A stretch of DNA of 12,534 bases from CAZMCT01 sp964564785 (GTDB lineage: Bacteria > Planctomycetota > Phycisphaerae > UBA1845 > Fen-1342), in assembly GCA_964564785.1 (NCBI GenBank), contig CAZMCT010000117.1:1-12534 (forward strand), read 5' to 3'. This document shows positions 7,561-12,534 of this stretch, one piece after another; the stretch's first letter is position 1, and the number at the start of each line of letters is the position of its first letter. A model generated the notes under the pieces. The model saw only the letters and a list, made by a program, of their open reading frames with translations. It had not been told where the DNA came from and made no database searches. The position numbers were made by a program, and so were the translations under genes.

Positions 7561-7775
7561 ATCACGGAGACACAGAGAGCACAGAGGGCCATGGAGCGAC
7601 TGGGTCAGATTGTGCGCCGCGGAGCCGTTTCGAAACGCTGCAACACCGGGCCTGATCGGCCGCCCTTGACGCCCCTGCGCATTCCGCCCGCGATCTGTTC
7701 AAGTCCTTCATCTCTTTCAGGTACTCTCTTTGTCTCTGTGCTTCCTCTGTGTCCTCTGTGTCTTTGTGGTGATCT
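7561..7775. repeat. CACAGAG palindromic element, copy 2 (nuoK/nuoL spacer)
   Basis: The left arm contains GACACAGAGAGCACAGAGG (7569-7587). The right arm contains its reverse complement with two mismatches (7744-7762, CCTCTGTGTCCTCTGTGTC), and arm-like sequence continues from 7724 to 7775. The centre of about 140 bases is GC-rich and includes the perfect 12-base palindrome CGTTTCGAAACG at 7626-7637. The element starts four bases after the nuoK stop codon and ends 17-20 bases before the nuoL start, filling the 237-base gap. I see no gene in the centre. It is the largest copy of the three, mainly because of the longer centre. Confidence 0.8.
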
Positions 7776-7778
7776 TCG

Positions 7779-8090
7779 TCAGCCGCGGAGCGTATCGCCC
7801 TCGTCCACGTCGATCGTGGCCAGGCTACGGTAGTAGTTCACGAAGATCGCGATCGCGACCGCGGCCTCGGCCGCCGCCAGCACGATCACGAACAGCGTCG
7901 CCACCTGCCCGTCGATCCCGCCCCCGCGGTAGCGCGCGAACGCCACGAAGTTCAGCCCGGCCGCGTTCAGCACCAGCTCGACGCCGATCAGGATCCCGAC
8001 CGCGTTGCGCTTGGTCATCATCACGACCAGGCCGCAACACAGGAGGATCGCGGAGAGGACCAGGTAATGCGTCAGACCGATCGTCAACAT
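7779..8090 (-). CDS. nuoK: NADH-quinone oxidoreductase subunit K
   Basis: NuoK is the small three-helix subunit of complex I, homologous to MrpC, which links the quinone-side proton path to the antiporter-like subunits. The protein has 103 residues, the normal family length. It starts LTHYLVLSAILLCCG and has the strongly conserved RNAVGILIGVELVLNAAGLNFVAF segment. Glu38 (helix 2) and Glu75 (helix 3, in VLAAAEAAVAIAI) correspond to the two membrane glutamates essential in E. coli NuoK. The start is ATG at 8088-8090 with only a weak GGTGG upstream. The usual short C-terminal tail is present (DVDEGDTLRG). It lies between nuoJ and nuoL as expected. Confidence 0.97.
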   Translation of the reverse strand: MLTIGLTHYLVLSAILLCCGLVVMMTKRNAVGILIGVELVLNAAGLNFVAFARYRGGGIDGQVATLFVIVLAAAEAAVAIAIFVNYYRSLATIDVDEGDTLRG

Positions 8091-8101
8091 GCAACACCAC
8101 C

Positions 8102-8215
8102 CGTAGCGAGCGGCACGCAGCGAGTAGCCAGTTGCCTCATCTCGACGTTTCCTCGCCGGCCGACGGGGCGCTCGTTCCTCGCGCTCCGTGCGTCGCCACT
8201 TGCCACTGGCTACTC
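8102..8215. repeat. Inverted-repeat element of a second type (nuoJ/nuoK spacer)
   Basis: GAGTAGCCAGTTGC at 8122-8135 and the reverse complement GCCACTGGCTACTC at 8202-8215 form a 14-base inverted repeat with one mismatch. The arms extend into less perfect GCGAG/CACGC words (8102-8121 and 8180-8200). The 66-base centre contains GCCGGC. The nuoJ stop codon (TAG at 8210-8212) lies within one arm. The sequence is unlike the CACAGAG family, but the layout is the same: inverted arms, starting at the upstream stop and filling the spacer. Confidence 0.65.
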
Positions 8216-8860
8216 CTCACTCGCGGCCGGCGCATCCGGCTGCGCCAGGTACGCCGCGCCAATCATCACCGCCAGCAGCAGCACGCTGGCCAGCTCGAAC
8301 GGCAGCAGGTACGTCGTCAGCAGCGCTTCGCCGAGCTGGCCGACAGAAAACGCCGCCGCCTCCGCGCCTTCGCCCTTCCACGGCGCGCGCAGCACGATCG
8401 CCACCAGCCCGCTCAGCAGCGCCAAGCCGACGAGCATCCCCGCGATCCGCCCCGGCAGCCGCGCCACGAGCTTCTCGCCATACGTCCGGCTCGTGAGCAT
8501 CACGCCGAACACGATCACGATCAGCGTGCCGCCCGCGTAGACGATGAGCTGGATCACGCCCAGGAAGTTCGCCGCCAGCAGGAAGTACAGCAGCGCCACC
8601 GCCCCGAGAGTCCCGAGCAGGCACATCGCCATCCGCACGATGTTGGTCGCGACCACGCAGCCGATCGCGGCCAGCGCCGCCGCCCCGGCCACGAGATAGA
8701 ACGTGACGGCCTCTGCCGTGCCCCCGCCGCCGTCGTCCGCCAGCGCCGCAGGAGTGAACCACAGCGACACAGCGAGCACAGAGGGCCACAGAGGGACCGG
8801 ACGAGGTGTCGGGTCGATTCCATGGACCCGTTTGCCGAATTCCTGAGCCGCGTCTTTCAT
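8210..8860 (-). CDS. nuoJ: NADH-quinone oxidoreductase subunit J
   Basis: NuoJ is the complex I membrane subunit (MrpA-type in part) whose third helix forms the flexible link between the quinone chamber and the proton channels. The conserved block NFLGVIQLIVYAGGTLIVIVFGVML lies at residues 98-122, in the TM3 region with its pi-bulge Tyr-Ala-Gly-Gly. From the ATG at 8858-8860 the protein has 216 residues. The family normally begins near AEAVTFYLVAGAAALAAIGC, here residue 49. The extra N-terminus includes a signal-peptide-like stretch (residues 22-41, ending AALA). Residues 1 to about 34 are encoded within the repeat element of the nuoH/nuoJ spacer. In-frame GTG codons at 8777-8779 and 8768-8770 are alternative starts, still inside the element. 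A start in the downstream 40 bases would need a rare codon. nuoI, which normally separates nuoH from nuoJ, is absent. Confidence 0.92.
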   Translation of the reverse strand: MKDAAQEFGKRVHGIDPTPRPVPLWPSVLAVSLWFTPAALADDGGGGTAEAVTFYLVAGAAALAAIGCVVATNIVRMAMCLLGTLGAVALLYFLLAANFLGVIQLIVYAGGTLIVIVFGVMLTSRTYGEKLVARLPGRIAGMLVGLALLSGLVAIVLRAPWKGEGAEAAAFSVGQLGEALLTTYLLPFELASVLLLAVMIGAAYLAQPDAPAASEE

Positions 8861-8915
8861 CTGCTGCTCTCTTCTGCCTGCCGTTTCTCTGTGTTCTTCG
8901 TGTCTCGGTGGTGTT
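8759..8915. repeat. CACAGAG palindromic element, copy 3 (nuoH/nuoJ spacer, overlaps nuoJ)
   Basis: The left arm (8759-8795) carries the words ACAGCGACACAGCGAGCACA and then GAG and CACAGAG. The right arm (8884-8915) is its imperfect reverse complement; over the best 26 aligned bases I count 20 matches. The element begins about ten bases after the nuoH stop codon (8926-8928). Unlike copies 1 and 2 it does not stop before the next start codon: the nuoJ ATG lies in the centre and the left arm is read as NuoJ residues 22-34. It is the most diverged copy, so it may be the oldest. Confidence 0.75.
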
Positions 8916-8925
8916 CTTCTGTTTC

Positions 8926-10584
8926 TCACGCTCCCGGCAGGTGCTCGATCGCCAGCGCGCCCACCAGCCGCCGCCGGTTCGCGTAGCCGTACGTCACGAT
9001 GCCCACGATCGCTGCGATCGCCAGCAAGCCGATCGCCGTCAGCACCACGTTCGCCACCACCGCCGCCACGCCCCCCGGCCGCACCAGCAGCCCCCACGCC
9101 GTCTGCCCCAGCAGCAGCACCATCGTCACCGGCAGCAGCACCTGAACACACGCGTACATCACCTGGTCCAGCCGGATCCGCGGCAGCGTCCACCGCAGCC
9201 AGAGCTGCACGAAGAAGAAGAAGAAGAAGCCCTTGAACACGAACCACAGCGGCCCGCTGAACAGGATCCCGTGCAGCGCCCGCTGCCACAGCGGACCCGC
9301 CGCCCAGTCCGCCCCCCACGCGGCCGGCAGCGGCGAGTGCCACGCCCCGAAGAACAGCACCGCCGCCAGGGCCGCCACCGCGAACATCTCCGCGTACTCG
9401 GCGAAGAAGAACAGCGCCCAGCGAAACCCGCTGTATTCGGTCAGATAACCCGCCACCAGCTCGCTCTCCGCCTCCGGCAGGTCGAACGGCGCCCGCTTGC
9501 ACTCCGCCAGCGTGGCCACGAAGAACGCGATCGCGGCCGCGAACAGGAACGGGCTCTGGAACGCCAGCCACGTGTGCAGCCCGCCGCTCTGCAACTCGCC
9601 GAACGCGGTCAGCCGCAGCGTCCCGGCCGTCATCACCGGAATCAGCAGGCAGAAGCCCAGCGGGATCTCGTACGAGATCATCTGGCACGCTTCCCGCATC
9701 GCCCCGTACATGCTCCACTTGTTATTGGACGACCAGCCGGCCAGCAGCACGCCCAGCACGCCGAGCCCCAGCATCGCGAAGATGAAGATCAGCCCCACGT
9801 CCAGGTCGCGGCCGACCCACGCCGCGCTGAACGGCAACGCCAGGAACAGGATTACGGCCGGCGGCCAGGAGATATAGACGGCCAGCCGGAACAGCAGTCG
9901 GTCGGCCCCCGCCAAAAAGATATCCTCCTTCTGGATCAGCTTGAGGCCGTCGGCAATTGACTGGGCCCAGCCGTGCCAGCCGCCGACCCGCATCGGGCCC
10001 AGGCGGCTCTGCATGCGGGCCGCGACCTTGCGTTCCCACCAGATGCCGAACGCCCCGACGATCGAGACGAAGCCGAGCACGCCGAGGGCGGCGATGATGT
10101 CGCGCGTGATACGGAACTGTAGCGGCCAGAGCAGGTATCCGGCCGCCGGACAGCGCGTCACATCCGCCACGCCGGCCTGGAACTCGGCCACCGGTACGGC
10201 CCCGGTCGCCGCCGCGCGGGCGGGTGCGGTGATTGCGTCGACGCGCTCGTACAGCAGCGCCGGCACCCAGGTGACCAGGATCGTCCCCAGCACCGCTCCC
10301 AGAAAGATCACGAACGCGAAGTGGTACAGCAACCGCCCGATGATTTCCGCGAAGCGGATCACGACGGCGGCCGCCAGCCCCGTAAATGCTCCAAGCCCGG
10401 CCAGCACCGCGGCCGCGATGACGATCCCGCCGGCCACACCACCAAGCTTGGCGCCGGCGATCCCCAGCCCGACCGCGACAGCGGCCAGCACGAAGCCGAG
10501 CATCGCCAGCGTGCGCACGACCCGCGGCCGCGTGTTCGGCGACCAGCGGGAACGGAGGGCGTCTTCGGCAGTGAACATGTTCAT
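8926..10584 (-). CDS. nuoH: NADH-quinone oxidoreductase subunit H with N-terminal membrane extension
   Basis: NuoH forms most of the quinone-binding chamber of complex I and the entry of the proton path. The protein has 552 residues from the ATG at 10582-10584, against 320-430 in most bacteria. The canonical part starts near residue 162 and has WERKVAARMQSRLGPMRVG (183-201), QSIADGLKLIQKEDI (208-222), SSNNKWSMYGAMREACQMIS (285-304), ECKRAPFDLPEAESELVAGY (361-380) with the conserved acidic quinone-pocket loop, and TEYSGFRWALFFFAEYAEM (382-400). Residues 1-160 are additional. They contain about three hydrophobic segments (roughly 25-45, 50-76, 88-111) and a polar loop before the canonical first helix. 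Residues 453-458 are six consecutive Phe encoded by TTC repeats. The first ATG has no clear Shine-Dalgarno; a second ATG two codons later is equally possible. Confidence 0.96.
   Translation of the reverse strand: MNMFTAEDALRSRWSPNTRPRVVRTLAMLGFVLAAVAVGLGIAGAKLGGVAGGIVIAAAVLAGLGAFTGLAAAVVIRFAEIIGRLLYHFAFVIFLGAVLGTILVTWVPALLYERVDAITAPARAAATGAVPVAEFQAGVADVTRCPAAGYLLWPLQFRITRDIIAALGVLGFVSIVGAFGIWWERKVAARMQSRLGPMRVGGWHGWAQSIADGLKLIQKEDIFLAGADRLLFRLAVYISWPPAVILFLALPFSAAWVGRDLDVGLIFIFAMLGLGVLGVLLAGWSSNNKWSMYGAMREACQMISYEIPLGFCLLIPVMTAGTLRLTAFGELQSGGLHTWLAFQSPFLFAAAIAFFVATLAECKRAPFDLPEAESELVAGYLTEYSGFRWALFFFAEYAEMFAVAALAAVLFFGAWHSPLPAAWGADWAAGPLWQRALHGILFSGPLWFVFKGFFFFFFVQLWLRWTLPRIRLDQVMYACVQVLLPVTMVLLLGQTAWGLLVRPGGVAAVVANVVLTAIGLLAIAAIVGIVTYGYANRRRLVGALAIEHLPGA
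9211..9229. repeat. Trinucleotide microsatellite (GAA/TTC)x6 inside nuoH
   Basis: The plus strand reads GAAGAAGAAGAAGAAGAAG. On the coding strand it gives six TTC codons, Phe453-458, in the membrane helix just before LWLRWTLPRIRLDQ. Length changes in whole units keep the frame and would alter the helix length by one residue each. Nothing else in the window has such a perfect trinucleotide run. Confidence 0.85.
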
Positions 10585-10585
10585 G

Positions 10586-10659
10586 CAGCTATCAGCTTTC
10601 AGCCCGAGACTCGAGTGCCGGGCTCGCGCTCCATATCCTGCTACGCGCTACTCACGATT
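10586..10659. repeat. nuoD/nuoH spacer: short-period repeat plus hairpin
   Basis: Reading the plus strand, the 80-base spacer begins with the near-tandem words CAGCTATCAGCTTTCAG (10586-10602). It continues with a stem-loop at 10601-10624, where AGCCCG pairs with CGGGCT around the 8-base palindrome ACTCGAGT (10609-10616). It ends with CTGCTACGCGCTACTCACGA, which resembles the TAGC/GAGTAGC words of the nuoJ/nuoK element. It occupies the region where the nuoH ribosome site should be. No promoter or U tract was recognised. Confidence 0.55.
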
Positions 10660-10664
10660 TCGCA

Positions 10665-11825
10665 TCACCGGTCGACCTCCCCCATCACCACGTCGATGCT
10701 GCCGATGATCGCGGCCACGTCGGCCAGCAACACGTTGCGGCAGACGCGCGGGGCGATCGAAAGGTTGTTGAACGACGGCCCGCGGATCTTCACCCGCGCC
10801 GGCACGGTCTTGCCGTCGCCGACGATCAGGAAGCCGATCTGCCCGCGAGCGCCCTCGGTCTCCAGGTATACCTCGCCGGCCGGCAGCTTCAGCACGCGCG
10901 GCACCTTCGCCCGGAACTCGCCCGCGGGGAGTTGCTGCAAAGCCTGCCGGACGATCCGCACCGACTGCCGCATCTCCTGGATGCGGACGAAATAGCGGCT
11001 CCACGAATCGCCGACGACGACCTCGCGCGGGATGCCGTCGCTTCCGCCGGGCACTCCGATGGGGATCTCGAACTCGAACCGGTCATAGATCTCGTACGGC
11101 ACGCAGCGCCGCAGGTCCCACTTCACCCCGCTGCCGCGCAGGCATGGGCCCGTCAGGCCGTACGCGATCGCGTCGGTCGCGGAGATCACCCCCACGTTGG
11201 CCGTGCGCTTGACGAAGATCTGGTTGAAGCTCAGCAGTTCGTTGTATTCGTCGATCTTCGGCTCGAAGTAGTCCAGAAACGCGGCGCAGCGCTCGGTCCA
11301 CCCGGGCGGCAGGTCGTGCGTCGCCCCGCCGATCGTCAGGTAGCTGTACGTCAGCCGCGCCCCGCACGCCTGCTCGAACAGGTCCAGGATGTACTCCCGT
11401 TCGCGGAACCCGTACAGGAACGGCGTGAAGGCCCCCATGTCGAGCCCGTACGAGCCGAACGAGACCAGGTGCGAGGCGATCCGGTTCAGCTCGCACATGA
11501 TCACGCGGATGTACCGCGCCCGCTCCGGCACCTCCATGCCGATCAGCTTCTCGACCGCCAGGCTGTAGGCGTGGTTGTTGTTCATCGCGGCCAAGTAGTC
11601 CAGCCGGTCGGTGATCGGGATGAACTGCACCGGCGTGACGTTCTCGCCGATCTTCTCCGCGCAGCGGTGCAGGTAGCCGATGTGCGGCGTGCACTCCAGC
11701 ACCATCTCGCCGTCGGTCCGCAGCACGAGCCGCAGCACTCCGTGCGTCGACGGGTGCTGCGGGCCCATGTTGATGAGCATTTCCTCCGTGCGCAGACCCG
11801 CGGTCTCGATCACGCCTTCACCCAT
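10665..11825 (-). CDS. nuoD: NADH-quinone oxidoreductase subunit D (49 kDa, quinone-site subunit)
   Basis: NuoD is the [NiFe]-hydrogenase-like large subunit that, with NuoB and NuoH, forms the quinone-reduction site at the base of the peripheral arm. From the ATG at 11823-11825 the protein has 386 residues, the normal size. GPQHPSTHGVLRL is at 21-33, with the quinone-site His28. RLDYLAAMNNNHAY is at 74-87, with the quinone-site Tyr77. The conserved GPCLRGSGVKWDLR segment is present, as is the family C-terminus ADVAAIIGSIDVVMGEVDR. The hydrogenase Cys ligands are absent, as expected for a NuoD. An upstream TTG at 11832-11834 would add three residues; neither start has a visible Shine-Dalgarno. 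NuoC and NuoD are separate genes here, unlike the fused NuoCD of enterobacteria. The usual following genes nuoE, nuoF and nuoG are absent and nuoH follows directly. Confidence 0.97.
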   Translation of the reverse strand: MGEGVIETAGLRTEEMLINMGPQHPSTHGVLRLVLRTDGEMVLECTPHIGYLHRCAEKIGENVTPVQFIPITDRLDYLAAMNNNHAYSLAVEKLIGMEVPERARYIRVIMCELNRIASHLVSFGSYGLDMGAFTPFLYGFREREYILDLFEQACGARLTYSYLTIGGATHDLPPGWTERCAAFLDYFEPKIDEYNELLSFNQIFVKRTANVGVISATDAIAYGLTGPCLRGSGVKWDLRRCVPYEIYDRFEFEIPIGVPGGSDGIPREVVVGDSWSRYFVRIQEMRQSVRIVRQALQQLPAGEFRAKVPRVLKLPAGEVYLETEGARGQIGFLIVGDGKTVPARVKIRGPSFNNLSIAPRVCRNVLLADVAAIIGSIDVVMGEVDR

Positions 11826-11829
11826 CCGT

Positions 11830-11949
11830 GACAACGTAAGCAGGCGGCACAGTCACAACGGGGAGCTTCTTCCCCTGTCCGCAACACTTCCGCTCCGCGT
11901 GTCGGCTAGCCTCGGTCACGTTGCGACTTTCCTGCGTCGTCACGTTGTC
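11830..11949. repeat. nuoC/nuoD spacer bracketed by an inverted repeat
   Basis: GACAACGT at 11830-11837 and its exact reverse complement ACGTTGTC at 11942-11949 bracket the 114-base spacer. The right copy overlaps the nuoC stop and the left copy lies just before the nuoD ATG. On the minus strand the nuoC end also shows repeated words: CAACGTGACGACGCAGG followed by GTCGCAACGTGAC, that is, CAACGTGAC twice about 23 bases apart. The middle contains GGGAAGAAGCTCCCC, a stem-loop with GGG(A)-(T)CCC type pairing. No gene or promoter was recognised. Confidence 0.55.
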
Positions 11950-12494
11950 GCTTCGCCGGCCGCGGCGGCCGGGATGCCCTCGTACTCCGTCGGAAACACG
12001 TAGTCCTTCCGCAGCGGATGGCCCACCCAGTCGTCCGGGCACAGAATCCGGCGCAGGTCCGGGTGGCCCTCGAAAACTACGCCCAGCAGGTCGTACGCCT
12101 CGCGCTCGTGCCACTCGGCGGTGGGCCAGACTTCGGCCACGCTCGGCACGCGCGGGTTGTCGCGCGGCACACGGACCCGCACGGCCAGCGTCCCCCCGTT
12201 TTCCCACAGAGCGCCCGCCGAACATCCCGCCCCGGCCGGCGCACGCGCCGCACCCGGCCGCATCGCCATCAGCTCGTACACCAGCTCGAACCACGGCTCG
12301 GGGTGCAGGTCCAGCCCGCACACCAGCCGCAGCATGTTCAGCCCGCACCGCGGCTCGTCGCGCAAAAATCGGGCCACCTCCGGCCAGGCCTCGGCCGCGA
12401 CCGTCACGCTCGGGTGGTGTCCTTCGAGCGCCTCGGCCGTGACCGCAGCCGGCAAGCGGGCCTTGAGAATCTCGACCATCTCCGCCGGCGCCAT
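11940..12494 (-). CDS. nuoC: NADH-quinone oxidoreductase subunit C (30 kDa)
   Basis: NuoC is the 30-kDa subunit that buttresses NuoD in the connecting arm of complex I. The protein has 184 residues from the ATG at 12492-12494, with a strong AAGGAG four bases upstream. The signature region is intact at residues 121-165: EVWPTAEWHEREAYDLLGVV, then FEGHPDLRRILCPDDW, then VGHPLRKDYVFP. The N-terminal alpha/beta domain is recognisable (LNMLRLVCGLD, WFELVYELMAM). Between two beta strands, residues 79-100 form an Ala/Gly-rich low-complexity insertion (GAARAPAGAG and onward) that is not typical. The C-terminus after VFPTEYEG is short. It is followed by a 114-base repeat-bearing spacer and then nuoD. 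Confidence 0.95.
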   Translation of the reverse strand: MAPAEMVEILKARLPAAVTAEALEGHHPSVTVAAEAWPEVARFLRDEPRCGLNMLRLVCGLDLHPEPWFELVYELMAMRPGAARAPAGAGCSAGALWENGGTLAVRVRVPRDNPRVPSVAEVWPTAEWHEREAYDLLGVVFEGHPDLRRILCPDDWVGHPLRKDYVFPTEYEGIPAAAAGEATT

Positions 12495-12498
12495 GGGG

Positions 12499-12504
12499 CT
12501 CCTT
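12499..12504 (-). promoter_or_regulatory. Ribosome binding site of nuoC
   Basis: AAGGAG on the minus strand lies four bases before the nuoC ATG and shares bases with the TGA that ends the upstream frame. It is the strongest Shine-Dalgarno in the window and fixes the nuoC start. The nuoH, nuoK, nuoN and nuoD starts, which lie behind repeat-filled spacers, have weak or no such site. Confidence 0.75.
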
Positions 12505-12533
12505 CAATGTGCCATTCCGAGCGAGGCCGCCCG
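12504..12533 (-). CDS. 3' end of the gene upstream of nuoC (possibly nuoB)
   Basis: On the minus strand a frame reads RAASLGMAH and ends with TGA at 12504-12506, nine bases before the nuoC ATG. The stop overlaps the AAGGAG site, an arrangement typical of translationally coupled operon genes. By the usual nuo order this would be nuoB, but only nine codons are in the window and no family motif is visible. One other frame is also open to the edge, so the reading is tentative. Confidence 0.35.
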   Translation of the reverse strand, partial: RAASLGMAH

Positions 12534-12534
12534 A

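Noticed and set aside
5214..7655. Very long plus-strand open frame opposite nuoL
   Set aside because: It is antisense to a clear nuoL with all conserved residues; the product is Arg/Gln/His/Pro-rich with no domain, as expected from the opposite strand of a GC-rich gene with strong third-position bias.
7588..7723. Small gene or riboswitch in the centre of the nuoK/nuoL element
   Set aside because: No start with a ribosome site and recognisable product, and no known riboswitch core was recognised.
7561..7775. CRISPR array
   Set aside because: The CACAGAG words are too short and irregularly spaced, and the arms are inverted around one centre rather than directly repeated with uniform spacers; no cas genes.
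7730..8986. Plus-strand open frame opposite nuoK, nuoJ and the end of nuoH
   Set aside because: Low-complexity basic product; it starts inside a repeat arm and overlaps three well-supported genes in antisense.
8861..9718. Upstream extension of the nuoJ frame into nuoH
   Set aside because: The frame is open, but it overlaps nuoH out of frame and encodes Gly/Ala/Arg-rich nonsense; the conserved NuoJ sequence begins well after 8860.
10601..10624. Rho-independent terminator between nuoD and nuoH
   Set aside because: The stem has only 6 bp and no U tract follows on the coding strand; it lies within an operon whose downstream genes are needed.
11101..11834. [NiFe]-hydrogenase large subunit instead of NuoD
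   Set aside because: The nickel-ligand CxxC motifs are absent, and the GPQHPSTHG and GSIDVVMGEVDR motifs are those of complex I NuoD.

Overview
This GC-rich window is dominated by one minus-strand operon for the membrane arm and part of the connecting arm of respiratory complex I (NADH:quinone oxidoreductase, NDH-1). In transcription order, from high to low coordinates, it reads nuoC, nuoD, nuoH, nuoJ, nuoK, nuoL, nuoM, nuoN, followed by a secreted-type PQQ-like beta-propeller gene. A short gene end upstream of nuoC, probably the last codons of nuoB, enters from the right edge. At the left edge the C-terminal tail of a plus-strand rhomboid-type protease gene converges on the beta-propeller gene. 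No tRNA, rRNA, CRISPR array or transposase gene was seen.

The organism looks like a planctomycete or a relative (inference). Supporting this are the high GC, the PQQ-like propeller, the rhomboid tail with its small conserved C-terminal domain, and repeat-rich spacers of a kind I associate with such genomes. No 16S or marker phylogeny can be done from the window.

Working together: NuoC and NuoD form the quinone-side peripheral connection. NuoH carries the quinone chamber and the start of the proton path. NuoJ and NuoK continue the path, and NuoL, NuoM and NuoN are the three antiporter-like proton pumps. All retain their signature charged residues. nuoI is absent from its usual place between nuoH and nuoJ, and nuoE, nuoF and nuoG are absent from their usual place after nuoD, so the NADH module and the NuoI iron-sulfur relay must come from elsewhere or be replaced. 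NuoH carries an extra membrane-embedded N-terminal region of about 150 residues, and NuoL a hydrophilic His-rich insertion of about 66 residues.

The most striking non-coding signal is that every spacer of the operon is occupied by a palindromic or short-period repeat, of at least five sequence types. Three spacers (H/J, K/L, L/M) carry the same element: inverted arms built of CACAGAG words around a variable centre, beginning just after the stop codon of the upstream gene. In the H/J spacer the element contains the apparent nuoJ start codon and encodes about the first 34 residues of NuoJ. At the end of nuoN, repeats supply the C-terminal tail and the stop codon.
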